Shown piece by piece: positions 37,701-46,233 of a stretch of DNA of 64,000 nt. Under the pieces are notes generated by a model that saw only the letters and a list, made by a program, of their open reading frames with translations, was not told the DNA's origin and did no database searches. This DNA comes from Saprospiraceae bacterium (GTDB lineage: Bacteria; Bacteroidota; Bacteroidia; Chitinophagales; Saprospiraceae): contig JABSSL010000089.1 in the NCBI GenBank assembly GCA_013214355.1, positions 1 to 64,000 on the forward strand. Direction: 5' to 3'. Both the position numbers and the translations under genes were made by a program. Each line of letters begins with the position of its first letter. The stretch's first letter is position 1.

Positions 37701-38385
37701 TAGAATACTCGTCCTGAAGTTGCGTAAGCGCTGCGGCCGACAATAATTGAAGTCCATCCCGCTCTAGCTGAAGTTGAGATAGACGGGTCTGTTCTTCCTT
37801 ATGCTTTTCGAAAGCAGCAATAGATATTTGTGAATAAGCTTCCGTACCCGTAATTCGCTCTAGTAGATCGCTACGGTCCCTTGCGTCGGCCTTTAAAAAT
37901 GCTGCGAAATCACCTTGAGACAAGAGCACAGATCGGGTAAACCGATCATAATCCAAACCAGAGACCTTTTCAATCAATTGATCCACTTCCCGGATCTTTT
38001 CTGCCTTAGCCTCAAAAGCTGAAGTTTTGGGGTTCCATTGGGCCAACTCTCTGACAGGGGTCTGTAGCTTTCCATCCACCTTTTTATTGGCTCGCCAGAT
38101 GCTCCACTTCGCCCGATACACCCCGGTTAAGGTTTCAAACTCTACCTCTGCCAGGCAAGAGGTCGTACCATAAGACAGCACCTCTTTCACTTCCTTATTC
38201 CGGTGTATCTTACCATATAGAGCAAGTGTGAGTGCATCTAATATTGTAGTCTTACCTGCTCCCGTATCCCCAGTAATGGCAAATATCCCGGACTCCTCCA
38301 ACGGGCTGCTGGTAAAATCAATCAGAACCGGCTCATTGACCCGGATTGAGTTCAAATTTTGAATTCTAAGTCGTAAGATTCTCAT
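34708..38385 (-). CDS. sbcC: Exonuclease SbcC (Rad50-like ATPase subunit)
   Basis: A 1225-residue SMC-like ATPase. With SbcD it processes DNA ends and hairpins. The N-terminal Walker A is GDTGAGKTTILDALTLALYG, and the Q-loop region follows (LLSQGDFAAFLKADARDRSDLLERI). Long coiled coils rich in Gln, Leu and Glu run through the middle, interrupted near residue 600 by the zinc hook CPLCGSLHHPAV. The C-terminus has the ABC signature NTLSGGESFLVSLALALALSDL and the Walker B QSLFIDEGFGTLDENSLDLA. It starts one base after the sbcD stop, so the two are translationally coupled. Confidence 0.95.
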   Translation of the reverse strand: MRILRLRIQNLNSIRVNEPVLIDFTSSPLEESGIFAITGDTGAGKTTILDALTLALYGKIHRNKEVKEVLSYGTTSCLAEVEFETLTGVYRAKWSIWRANKKVDGKLQTPVRELAQWNPKTSAFEAKAEKIREVDQLIEKVSGLDYDRFTRSVLLSQGDFAAFLKADARDRSDLLERITGTEAYSQISIAAFEKHKEEQTRLSQLQLERDGLQLLSAAALTQLQDEYSSLEKTSNQAKAAIDEKRQLIHKLLEKQKLDKQWQELSRQEQLIQEEGEGLAPIFDTLTWHERAQVHQVALGDLTHQVELLRQYEEQQTQLTHGLQIISQQLEKVTEAQAKALELLQESQAKYPQEKKKIEATKKLDLQLSERSASLQVQQLEQQEAEKDFTKLGTLLDNTTQELQANQAGLQERQAWLSNNQHYASLGEDLPLIDLKKEQLRTFLREKKDLEGTLQELRQQKTKVEEGLAAQTKLAAEVKKDLGFFETKFEQQSPEQIPKTRAELLELMQHDIEELNTQRENLQQLFQLNEEYQHLIEVLGGYEQELDSLRAEELSIHKLLMSSLEALDQTGKTLEYKQHVYDLQQLHANYEKDRALLEDGVPCPLCGSLHHPAVEHQVTEKYVDKAKDELQAAKERHDLVYEQHRKLLKRQDAIEMRIEQLAGNELKTTSGEVAKQFQRIISYEEKIAAVIPRVEESAYQLTRASLLKLKLEESTARVQQLRADRQALLVLQKEIDQKAEQLNQLQQEEQRLTHESELLIQQIEAQETRLEENKKQYQDTVQDLNAHLATYDLHFALDTAAVTFAKLQEHHQIFQKKEGDVQAFTQEVAKLSAQLEQLDERLKERQEQVREKEKAVLSLQAAVTAVTTQRFELLGELDPIDEERKLEQALADRQKVLHDLEQALASLQARKESSQNQEKQLRQQMLDTQQLEKELLEQLEKAIQNSAFEDLAALKKALLPVEEVERLQSLRQDWERRKLTVGQSLKDIQEALQPLEELQLPVTELPSLQEALQLEEGSYQEMQQQIGAMRERLERHREQESRAGKLLKSIAAQEKELLRWAKLNDLIGQADGKKFRIFAQGLTLNKLVFLANQHLKQLNGRYLIQKSSDQDLELIIVDTFQADNTRSMNTLSGGESFLVSLALALALSDLAGKHAQIQSLFIDEGFGTLDENSLDLAITTLENLQANGKTIGVISHVQALKERISTQIKLVKKGSGFSDLQVTAEG

Positions 38386-38386
38386 A

Positions 38387-39610
38387 TTAGCTTTCCTCCG
38401 CTTTTTCCTTCATCCAATCCTGGAGTTCTCGAAAAGATTGTATCAACCCCTCCAATTCTTCTGGGGCACTCCCATAACTCTCACACTTCCGCTTAAACAC
38501 CTCCAAGGTGTCGAGATCACTTAAGTCGGGAGTATCCAAGTACTGGAGATCGAGGGGTTGGTAGTTGCGTTTCAATTTAACCTTCAGTATCTCTAATTCC
38601 ATATCCGTCGCGAACTGTTTCAATTCCTGATCCAGTTGGGGAATGACCTGTTCTGTCTCTACGATTACCTCCACCCATGGTCGCAGTCCTTCTCGCTCTT
38701 TATCTGCAAATCTTCTCAAGTCTTCCTTCACCTTCTGCAAAGAGCCAGCAATGGTCTTCAAACGCCTGAATACGGGCAATTCAAGGGTCTCGATCTGCTT
38801 AATGGATGCCCCTTCCGTTTCGAGAATATATACCGATTTAGTATCCTGCGTCTCACTAAAGCTTAAGGGGATGAGCGAGCCAGAATATCGAATATGATCC
38901 ATGCCACCCACGATCTGTGGCCGGTGGATATGACCTAAAGCGATATAGTGAAAAATTTTCGGGAAATGTTTCGCCTTAATGTTCTCGATATTACCGATGT
39001 AGATGTTGTCTTGTTTATCAGAAGCTAAGGCGCCGGTTGCATACAAATGACCAGTTGCTATGATCGGCACACCGGACTTTTCATAGTCCGCCGCCCATTC
39101 TCCCATCTGCTGATAATGCCGAATCAAACCCGCTTGAATACGAGCTACTCGCTCGTGTCCTCCCTCACCCGCTACGCTTACATCCAAATCGCGATACCTC
39201 AAAAAAGGAACGGCGGCTACCACTAATTCCAACTGACCATTAGCATCCTTTAGCAATAACAAATCATCTTTACGATGCTCACTCACCGCCCCAATCACCT
39301 GGATATTCAGCGCCTGCAAGAGAGGCCGTGGCGCATGTAGCATACTGGGAGAATCATGATTTCCTCCGGTAATCACCACATGTCGGCATGTGGTATTCAT
39401 CAATCGAGTCAAAAAAGTGTAGTACTGAGAGCGAGCGTAGTTTGGTGGGTTATTAATATCAAAAATGTCCCCGGCCACCAGCAGCACCTCTATATGCTGA
39501 CGCTGGATGGTCTCCAGTAGCCAGTCCAAGGCCATTTGATGTTCCTCCGCTCGTTCTTGAAAGAGAAATCGTTGGCCTAAATGCCAATCTGCGGTGTGCA
39601 GGATTTTCAT
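38387..39610 (-). CDS. sbcD: Exonuclease SbcD (Mre11-like nuclease subunit)
   Basis: A 407-residue calcineurin-fold nuclease. The metal-binding motifs are LHTADWHLGQ, VAGDIFDINNPPN, ITGGNHDSP and IATGHLYATG with ALGHIHRPQ. The C-terminal capping region (about 280-400) fits SbcD. It forms a complex with SbcC, encoded one base downstream. The upstream hydrolase gene ends 43 bases away, so a separate promoter is possible in that gap. Confidence 0.95.
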   Translation of the reverse strand: MKILHTADWHLGQRFLFQERAEEHQMALDWLLETIQRQHIEVLLVAGDIFDINNPPNYARSQYYTFLTRLMNTTCRHVVITGGNHDSPSMLHAPRPLLQALNIQVIGAVSEHRKDDLLLLKDANGQLELVVAAVPFLRYRDLDVSVAGEGGHERVARIQAGLIRHYQQMGEWAADYEKSGVPIIATGHLYATGALASDKQDNIYIGNIENIKAKHFPKIFHYIALGHIHRPQIVGGMDHIRYSGSLIPLSFSETQDTKSVYILETEGASIKQIETLELPVFRRLKTIAGSLQKVKEDLRRFADKEREGLRPWVEVIVETEQVIPQLDQELKQFATDMELEILKVKLKRNYQPLDLQYLDTPDLSDLDTLEVFKRKCESYGSAPEELEGLIQSFRELQDWMKEKAEES

Positions 39611-39652
39611 ACTTAGGATTTCTTGATAACATGTTTGACCAATAGGATAACA

Positions 39653-40621
39653 CTAGGAAGAAACACCAACGAACTCCAGTGCCCGAATTTCCGCCCAAGA
39701 ATCGGCATTACGGCCTAGACTAAAGCCAACATGCCCACCTTCTTTGGGCTGTTCAAGATAGATAAAAGGATGGTTTTCGCAAAAACTTGCGGGATAACAT
39801 TCCGGACTCAGAATGGGATCGTTTTGTGCATTAACCAGCAAGGTGGGAATGCTAATAGCTTCCATGAAATGGATGGCAGAGGCCTTATAGTAGAAATCCT
39901 GGGCGCTTTCATAGCCATTGATCGGAGCGGAAAAGAATTCATCAAAGTCCGTCCATTGTTGAACTCGATCGAAATTGCTTAAGTCTATCACGCCAGGATA
40001 CTGCCGATCTTTTTCCGTAAGCTTAGTCTTCAAGCTTCTCATGAAGCGATACCGATAAAAGGCATTCTGTCTTTGATCCAAAAGGCCGACACTTGAGGCT
40101 AGATCTACTGGAGTAGAAAAAGCAATTACTTTCTTGATTACATCCGGTAAAGTGTCTGCATTCACCCCAGTATATTTGAGACTAATACTACCGCCCATGC
40201 TAAACCCAATAAGTACCACTTCCTCATAGTCTTTGGTACGAAGTGCATGTGCAATTACCGATCCAATATCTTCGATTTCGCCATGATTATACAGCCGCAG
40301 GTTTCGATTCATCTCCCCACTACAAGAACGGCAGTTCCACGCCAATACATCCCAGCCTTTTCCCGCAAAGGTCTTGGCCATCGCTCGAATGTATCTTCGA
40401 TCCGAATTACCCTCCAAGCCATGGGATAGGATCACGAGTTGTTTGCTCTGGCGGTCTATCCAGTCCAAATCTACAAAGTCCCCATCTGGGAGTTCCAAAC
40501 GTTCCCGTTCGTAAGGTGGAATATCCGTCAATTTTCGGAAAGCCGGAAAGATAGTCTGTAGGTGCCCATTGAACTGATAAAAAGGTGCACCCGGATAGGA
40601 AGATTTACGAATCAAGGGCAT
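39653..40621 (-). CDS. Alpha/beta hydrolase, YheT type
   Basis: A 322-residue alpha/beta hydrolase. The nucleophile elbow is LIGFSMGGSISLKYTG, the oxyanion strand is LVILSHGLEGNSDRRY, and the motif WNCRSCSGEMNRN with LRLYNHGE is characteristic of the YheT/ABHD group. The acid and His come from LLVNAQNDPILSPECYP and EGGHVGFSLG. No signal peptide is seen. It is probably an esterase with a lipid or ester substrate. It is 9 bases downstream of the first CotH gene, so they may be cotranscribed. Confidence 0.85.
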   Translation of the reverse strand: MPLIRKSSYPGAPFYQFNGHLQTIFPAFRKLTDIPPYERERLELPDGDFVDLDWIDRQSKQLVILSHGLEGNSDRRYIRAMAKTFAGKGWDVLAWNCRSCSGEMNRNLRLYNHGEIEDIGSVIAHALRTKDYEEVVLIGFSMGGSISLKYTGVNADTLPDVIKKVIAFSTPVDLASSVGLLDQRQNAFYRYRFMRSLKTKLTEKDRQYPGVIDLSNFDRVQQWTDFDEFFSAPINGYESAQDFYYKASAIHFMEAISIPTLLVNAQNDPILSPECYPASFCENHPFIYLEQPKEGGHVGFSLGRNADSWAEIRALEFVGVSS

Positions 40622-40630
40622 AGTCAGTAC

Positions 40631-42220
40631 TTACTTGATCTCGTAAAATTGTAAGGCGGCACGGGCCGGAGAAAGACTTGCTGTATGCTCTGCTTCTGCT
40701 ATGATGTAGTATTGGAGGCCTTTTCCCTTTTCCAAAGTAGTGCCCCAAATGCTGTCTCCCTCTTGTTGATCATGATGTCCACTGTCATCAAACATTTCTA
40801 GTCGTTGAAAAGGTCCGCAGCCATCTTCGCGATAGCACAACCAAACCTTCTTAGCTCCTTCTACTCTGGCGGAAAATCCAGTAAACTCTCCATATTCTAT
40901 GTGTTCCACTTCGCTAATCGCTGGTTGTTCCATCTTCAGGAGCGGATGATTCTGAAGGTATTGGATTCTGGGCTCCATGAGTTCCTTAATTCCTACGATC
41001 GCGGCACCAGGAACTCGAATAGTAGTATCGACATTTGCTTTGAAGGATGCCAGTTCATACAGTCTATTTTCATCCTCTTCTACATTTTCATGGATTAAGG
41101 CTTGAATCGCTTCTACCCGCTGAAGATACTTCGTGCTTAAGAATTGTTCTTGTAAGATTGTCTTGATATGCGCTACATAGATTTTTCGATAAAAGGGGTC
41201 GCCAAGTAGTTGGGTGATCAACGGCCTTTTCTGATTTTTTTCCTTGAAGTGAACGAAAGGGCTCATTTTGGCCATGGCAGCATTGGATAGAGAGTTACCA
41301 ATGCCCGTCCTTCTAAAGCCCCCGAAGGCAAGGTTCATATCCCAAACCAGCGGATGGAAGACACCAGAACTGTCTTGATAGAGGTAGTAGTTATGGCATA
41401 GCTGGCCAATGTAGGAATCTAAATTCACCAAGATATTATCAAAGGCTAGCATCCACAGTGCTTGGTCTACATCAAGCACTTGTTCTATCTGCTCAAAATC
41501 CTGATTGAGTACACGGGTGAGCTCAATAAGATTCGACCAACCCGACTCCGTTTTCATCTCATAAAGCCCAAGATAACAAGTCGAGTCTTGCCCCAAATAC
41601 ATTAGGGAAGCCTTGTCCCCCTTAGCACAACTTTCAGGAGCCTGAACATGCCAATTGGGATCGCATTTGACTAAGGTACCATCGTGCTCTCCATAATAAT
41701 GATCTAAAAAGAGCTCATCAATAGATTCTGTGTTGTTGTAGAGTCCCAAGAATTTATCATTCACATACACCTTAGCATAGTTAGCTTTAGGGGCGGGCAT
41801 ATACTCGCCAGCAATTTCGTAGGCCAGGACCTCACGCAGGAAGCTGGGATCTCGAAAAACGTTAGAAAGCTTAAGTGTAGTGATATTTCCAGGAAGGGAT
41901 TGATCTTTGCCTTTGTAATCTAATTTTATATTGAAGGGCAATTTGCTGTGGCCCGCATTTCGAACGTTGAAATAAGAACTATTGCCTTTATATCGAACGC
42001 CTACATCTTCAAAAGCCTCGCCATTGATGACGGCTTTCCCCTTTAACCGCTTATCCTTCCCAGCTTGTTTCAAATCATCTAGACGTTGATCCCAGTCCGA
42101 TTCTTCAAAGTAGATTTTCACTTCAAGTACGGAATCAATGCGAAATAAGTCGGAGCCCTGGGCTAATCCCCAAGTCATGGTAATGAGTAGCAGACAAATA
42201 CTAGACAATAACTCTCTCAT
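40631..42220 (-). CDS. CotH-family protein kinase-like protein (copy 1)
   Basis: I use the ATG at 42220, which puts a signal peptide at the N-terminus (MRELLSSICLLLITMTWG, cleavage near LAQG); a longer frame begins at 42262. The predicted 529-residue protein has the CotH layout: KIYFEESDWDQRLDDLK, GVRYKGNSSYFN, TLKLSNVFRDPSFLREVLAYEI, YAKVYVNDKFLGLYNNTESID, and the metal-site motif PLVWDMNLAFGGF. CotH proteins of spore coats phosphorylate protein Ser residues; here the protein is exported and non-sporulating, so the target is unknown. A C-terminal beta domain (about 440-529) follows. A close paralogue lies upstream at 42601. Confidence 0.82.
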   Translation of the reverse strand: MRELLSSICLLLITMTWGLAQGSDLFRIDSVLEVKIYFEESDWDQRLDDLKQAGKDKRLKGKAVINGEAFEDVGVRYKGNSSYFNVRNAGHSKLPFNIKLDYKGKDQSLPGNITTLKLSNVFRDPSFLREVLAYEIAGEYMPAPKANYAKVYVNDKFLGLYNNTESIDELFLDHYYGEHDGTLVKCDPNWHVQAPESCAKGDKASLMYLGQDSTCYLGLYEMKTESGWSNLIELTRVLNQDFEQIEQVLDVDQALWMLAFDNILVNLDSYIGQLCHNYYLYQDSSGVFHPLVWDMNLAFGGFRRTGIGNSLSNAAMAKMSPFVHFKEKNQKRPLITQLLGDPFYRKIYVAHIKTILQEQFLSTKYLQRVEAIQALIHENVEEDENRLYELASFKANVDTTIRVPGAAIVGIKELMEPRIQYLQNHPLLKMEQPAISEVEHIEYGEFTGFSARVEGAKKVWLCYREDGCGPFQRLEMFDDSGHHDQQEGDSIWGTTLEKGKGLQYYIIAEAEHTASLSPARAALQFYEIK

Positions 42221-42310
42221 AATTGGACTATTCTGTTTTTGGGGAAACTGAGTCTTTTTCACTTACGTAAAAGTAAGCGATTAATCCGATATAAAAGGTA
42301 GAATAGGGTT

Positions 42311-42496
42311 TAGGGTATGTTTAAATTCCCATCAATCGGCTACAGTCGGCAAATTTTCTCCTGTGCTTCGTTAAAAATCCTCGCCGTACCTTCCAGGTAT
42401 GCCTTCGCCTGCCTGCCGGCAAAGGCAGGTTTTTTGCCTCACTCAGAACAAAATTTGCTCGCCCTCGCACAATCCTGGATTTTTAAACATACCCTT
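42311..42496. mobile_element. MITE-like repeat with 13-bp terminal inverted repeats
   Basis: GGGTATGTTTAAA at 42313-42325 is exactly inverted as TTTAAACATACCC at 42482-42494. Just inside, GCAAATTTTCTCCTG and CAGAACAAAATTTGC are also inverted, and CCTGCC/GGCAGG forms a central hairpin. It codes for nothing. A shorter relative with the same ends lies at 53079-53144, so this is a dispersed non-autonomous element or palindromic intergenic repeat. Confidence 0.65.
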
Positions 42497-42515
42497 AGAT
42501 AGGTTGTATGTGAGC

Positions 42516-42576
42516 AGGAAAATCCTGTCGAATCGCTATGCTTTGAGGCAAAAAAGCGAATCTTCAGGATTTTCCT
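42516..42576. repeat. 22-bp imperfect inverted repeat downstream of CotH copy 2
   Basis: The left arm at 42516-42537 (AGGAAAATCCTG start, TCGCT end) matches the inverted right arm at 42555-42576 at 19 of 22 positions, with a 17-base loop. It begins 25 bases after the CotH stop on the minus strand but has no clear T-run. TTTTTTGCCTCA inside the adjoining MITE (42430-42441) is exactly inverted at 42544-42555, so the two repeats share sequence. Confidence 0.55.
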
Positions 42577-42600
42577 ACTAGGGATCGGCTTGCTGTAAGC

Positions 42601-44220
42601 CTATTTGTTTAACTCTTGAATAGAAGCGGAGTACCGTTCCTTGGTGTAATGAGTTGGGCTGTAATTTACGGCTTTTGCATTTTCTGCAAAAATGTAATAC
42701 TCGATAGATTTCTTGCCACTAGGTGGAGTGATCTTCACACCATATACACTATCATTGGCTTTTTCATCGGAGCTATTTCCATTGTCTTTCATCTCTGCCA
42801 TTTTGAAGGCATCCCCATCTGCAAAGCGATAATACACATGTACCTTCTTTGTAAATTTCCCAATCTTGGCTTGAATCTCAAAGTCTGATACCCGTTTGCT
42901 TGAAAATCGCTCGCGGCGCTTAACTTCCACATCTGCAATTGCGGGAGGGCGAATGGTGAAAGCTGGATTCATCTTAAGAAAACTAGCACGCTTAGTCATG
43001 AAATCCACCAAGCCAGGAATCCGACTCTTCTTGCCAATAATTTCTTCTTTACTGCGCAGAAAGTCAGAGGTTGGATAATATTTGTTCACATCCTCCATCA
43101 ATGGACTTAGGATTTCCTGTTGTAAAGTTGTGGCTTTCTCTTTAAAGCTTTCTCCTTTGAAATGATCGTTTACAATGGTAATCATGTGATTGAGATATTG
43201 CTTCTTGTATAATTCATTAGAAAGCAATCTACTAATCAACGGCATGCTAGGGTTATCGGAGTGTAACAAAGGATCCAATTGGATCATCTGGCGGATACCT
43301 AAATCGGAACCAGAACCTGTGTTTTTGAAACTTCCAAAGGCCAGATTCAAATGAGTAACAATGGGTACAAACCTGCCATCTTCTCCCAAGTACAGATAGT
43401 AATTTGGGCTATATTGACCAGAATAACTATTCAAGTTGGCCACAACATTGTTGAAAGCCAACATCCATAAAGTTTTATCTACATCTAAAATCTGATCAAT
43501 CTTGGATAGGTCCTCATTCAACGTCTCCGTTAAGCGTTCAAGCGCTCCCCAGTTAGCGCCTGCATTCGCATCGAAGTGGTTTTTCAAACAAGTCACCCCC
43601 TTATCTAATCCTAAGGAACCATAGATACGACTAGTACAGCCTTCTGGCTCTTGCTCTATGATTTCAGGATTGCTAAGGAAAAGACTTCCTTTTCCGGTCA
43701 TCCCATATCTGTCCCAAAAAGGTTGATCTAATGGTTCGATATTGACAAAGAGGCCATAGTAATCTTCATTGATGAACACTTTAGCAAAGCTGGCCTTGGG
43801 TGCAGGAACATAGGATCGGATGATCTCGTAAGCAAGTACTTCCCGCACTAAGCTTGGGTCTCTAACGGCACTAGAAAGATCGAGAACGGTATAGCCTTTC
43901 AATTTTTCACTGGAGAGTCCCGCGGGCAACTTGATATACAAGCCGTTCCTTTTGTTTCCTGGTGTGAATCCCACACCAGAGCGGTAGCGTACACCCGCCT
44001 CTTCAATCTTCTCTCCGTCTGCCTCCAGGGTCCCGGTCAGGAGGCCCTCTCCGTTGTATCGAAGAGAATCCAGCAAATAACGCCAGTTTTCCTTCTCAAA
44101 AGTAATCTTGATCTCCGGGATCTCCCCGCTATCAAAAAGACTACCTTGGGCCGAAAGCGAACTGCCAATGAATAGCATTAGCAGGCTTCCTATAGCTGGA
44201 ATAATAATTTGTTTTTTCAT
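42601..44220 (-). CDS. CotH-family protein (copy 2), possibly inactive
   Basis: A 539-residue exported paralogue of the CotH gene at 40631, with signal peptide IGSLLMLFIGSSLSAQGS. It keeps the family order: KITFEKENWRYLLDSLR, GVRYRSGVGF, YTVLDLSSAVRDPSLVREVLAYEI, FAKVFINEDYYGLFVNIEPLD. The metal-binding WD of copy 1 (VWDMNLAFGGF) is TH here (IVTHLNLAFGSF), which argues against kinase activity. A C-terminal beta domain of about 100 residues is shared with copy 1. The two copies are separated by a MITE-like repeat and a hairpin, so they may be transcribed separately. Confidence 0.78.
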   Translation of the reverse strand: MKKQIIIPAIGSLLMLFIGSSLSAQGSLFDSGEIPEIKITFEKENWRYLLDSLRYNGEGLLTGTLEADGEKIEEAGVRYRSGVGFTPGNKRNGLYIKLPAGLSSEKLKGYTVLDLSSAVRDPSLVREVLAYEIIRSYVPAPKASFAKVFINEDYYGLFVNIEPLDQPFWDRYGMTGKGSLFLSNPEIIEQEPEGCTSRIYGSLGLDKGVTCLKNHFDANAGANWGALERLTETLNEDLSKIDQILDVDKTLWMLAFNNVVANLNSYSGQYSPNYYLYLGEDGRFVPIVTHLNLAFGSFKNTGSGSDLGIRQMIQLDPLLHSDNPSMPLISRLLSNELYKKQYLNHMITIVNDHFKGESFKEKATTLQQEILSPLMEDVNKYYPTSDFLRSKEEIIGKKSRIPGLVDFMTKRASFLKMNPAFTIRPPAIADVEVKRRERFSSKRVSDFEIQAKIGKFTKKVHVYYRFADGDAFKMAEMKDNGNSSDEKANDSVYGVKITPPSGKKSIEYYIFAENAKAVNYSPTHYTKERYSASIQELNK

Positions 44221-44356
44221 TTTGGATACCTAGTCTTGTTATAGTAAAAAGGGTCAAAACCCAAGTCTGCAATTATAAAGAATTTAATTCATTTAGCCTT
44301 TACTGTAAGCTCAATGGGTAAGGCAGCGGTCAGTTATGAGCAGGGAGCGGCATCAT

Positions 44357-45154
44357 TTAAGAAATTTGCCGTTTTGACTCGCTTATCATCCAAGGTGTAA
44401 TTTCCTCTAGTAGTGCGGTTAGTTGATATTTTTCCTTCAACGGTTGGTCGTACAAATTTAGTATTTTTTTTAAAGTGATGCCCTCCTTCGGGTAATATTG
44501 AGCGAAAGCTTCAGCACACCAATACAGGTCTGTGGTGTACTTTCCCAGCCGCTGCATGACCAACTCAAAAGCCGTCCTTACCACTGTCTTTATGAAGCTT
44601 TGATAGCTTGTTCGACTTGTTGTGGTCTTCCCTCGTACCGTATTCCAATCTTCTGCCAACCATCGATAATTCAACATCACAGCCATCCCCGGTTGGTAGC
44701 TGGGTAGCTGATGACTAATGTCATTTCCCCACCAACATAAAGATTGCGTCTTGATCATCATTCCGATCTTTGGCATCTCCGCCAAAACACTTGAGTTAAA
44801 TGTGCTATACATCATCTCTAATGGGACTCGATCAAAGCCGATAGGTAACAGTCTTCTCAGTTTTTTTTCTTCCTGCGGGAGAATCTCCAAAGTAGCCCAC
44901 CTAACTGAGGGGGCTTGTTCTATTAAACCAAAGATATCTAGATCAGACCAGTTGGGTTTTACAAGCCCTCGAGCTAGGCTCCCACGGATCCAAAGGCTTT
45001 TCAACTTAGCATCGAAATGTTTGTGGTAAGTTTCGAGAATGGCAGCAAGAACTGGATGCCAGACAGCAGTGATGTGATTGCGTCTAGTAGGGTTAACGAT
45101 ATGTCCCTGGTCATCCAAAGGGAAGAAACCGCCGACAGCTTCGACTTTAGCCAT
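44357..45154 (-). CDS. Nucleotidyltransferase-domain protein
   Basis: A 265-residue protein with a minimal nucleotidyltransferase fold near its centre: GSLARGLVKPNWSDLDIFGLIE shows the GS and DxD motifs of pol-beta-type enzymes at about residues 58-79. A third carboxylate could be the Glu in PLEMMY. The C-terminal 110 residues are helical. Related proteins transfer AMP, but no HEPN toxin partner is encoded beside it, so a MNT-HEPN toxin-antitoxin pair is not supported. It is preceded by a 120-base gap and reads as a single gene. Confidence 0.7.
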   Translation of the reverse strand: MAKVEAVGGFFPLDDQGHIVNPTRRNHITAVWHPVLAAILETYHKHFDAKLKSLWIRGSLARGLVKPNWSDLDIFGLIEQAPSVRWATLEILPQEEKKLRRLLPIGFDRVPLEMMYSTFNSSVLAEMPKIGMMIKTQSLCWWGNDISHQLPSYQPGMAVMLNYRWLAEDWNTVRGKTTTSRTSYQSFIKTVVRTAFELVMQRLGKYTTDLYWCAEAFAQYYPKEGITLKKILNLYDQPLKEKYQLTALLEEITPWMISESKRQIS

Positions 45155-45355
45155 ATTTTGTAATCAGCATGAGGTTTTCTGCCTTCTTATTATGGAGAAG
45201 ATTTACCACCAAAAAGAAAGCACAGCATGGCTGAGTAAGTACATCCTCAGTCATGCCTTGTACTCATAATGCCAACTGAAGGATAAGGATACAGTTTTAG
45301 ATCAAAATAATTTTTAATCTATTGTAAGGGAAGCTCGCTAGGAAAAGGATAAGCC

Positions 45356-45577
45356 CTACTGCATGAGTTGTTGGATATGGATAATCAAGTTCAATGCCAT
45401 AACAATGACCAGAAAAACAGCTAGTATCCGTAAAAACCAAGTCTTACCTTCAAAAAAGGCATCTATTCGCTCCTGATCCTCCGGTTTTTTGACTTTGATC
45501 TTACCAAAGGAGAGCAATAGGAAATAGATTCCCATACCCAAAAAAATCAATTCTGCAATTAGTCCAAAACTATCCAT
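45356..45577 (-). CDS. Small membrane protein
   Basis: A 73-residue protein with two predicted membrane helices, LIAELIFLGMGIYFLLLSF and ILAVFLVIVMALNLIIHI, separated by a charged loop (KIKVKKPEDQERIDAFFEGK). No family was recognised. It begins nine bases after the stop of the asparaginase-like gene on the same strand and probably shares its transcript. Confidence 0.65.
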   Translation of the reverse strand: MDSFGLIAELIFLGMGIYFLLLSFGKIKVKKPEDQERIDAFFEGKTWFLRILAVFLVIVMALNLIIHIQQLMQ

Positions 45578-45586
45578 ATGCCGATT

Positions 45587-46093
45587 TTAATGTTCTTCCT
45601 TAGTGGATTCAAAAAAGCCCGTCTTTCTGTTTTTTCGCACTGCATCCCAGTGGTAGTAGCGTCCATTCATAACCACGTATACCCCCGGGGGAAGTATCTG
45701 CACAAAAGCCAAGGCACTCCCTAAGTTAAAGAATCCATCGGAAGAAGTGCCAAAAGCATACGGAACCATTGCACCGGTAAGTACGATAGTTTTTTCGGGG
45801 ATTTCAGCCTGGGCAATATAGGCAGCCGTTTCTACCATTTTATCCGTGCCATGTGTAATCAGAATGTGATTGGCCTTATTTCGCTTGCAATTGTGCACAA
45901 TAATTTCACGATCCGCCTCAGTCATTTCCAGGCTATCAACCATCATTAGGGTCTTGACGTCAATATCCAAGGTAGATCTGCCGCGTTGGAACATCTTGGG
46001 AAGGTGAGTATCCTTGAAAAACAGATTTCCCGTTATAAAGTCATAGTCTTTATCAAAGGTTCCGCCTGTTACAAATACCTGGATGGGTTGCAT
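45587..46093 (-). CDS. Single-domain L-asparaginase-like protein
   Basis: A 168-residue protein corresponding to only the N-terminal domain of L-asparaginase I/II, about half the normal length. The two active-site Thr motifs are present: VTGGTFDKDYDF (Thr near 12) and ILITHGTDKMVET (Thr-Asp near 80-82), followed by IVLTGAMVPYAFGTSSDGFFNLG. The C-terminal domain that completes the tetramer in other asparaginases is absent. No frameshift remnant follows; after nine bases comes a small membrane-protein gene. Short forms of this kind occur in Bacteroidota and may be active. Confidence 0.75.
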   Translation of the reverse strand: MQPIQVFVTGGTFDKDYDFITGNLFFKDTHLPKMFQRGRSTLDIDVKTLMMVDSLEMTEADREIIVHNCKRNKANHILITHGTDKMVETAAYIAQAEIPEKTIVLTGAMVPYAFGTSSDGFFNLGSALAFVQILPPGVYVVMNGRYYHWDAVRKNRKTGFFESTKEEH

Positions 46094-46233
46094 GGTGAAT
46101 ATACTTTATTTGGTTGTCTGTACCGTTTCTGGTCAGATCGGACTGATAAGTAGTGCGAAAATGCTAATTGGCTGCAAGTATATTTCTTTAGTAGAGTAAC
46201 TACAAGCCAAACTCAAAAAATGTTCTACAAGCA

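Noticed and set aside
44357-45154. Nucleotidyltransferase gene as the MNT half of a toxin-antitoxin pair
   Set aside because: No HEPN-type small gene is adjacent on either side.
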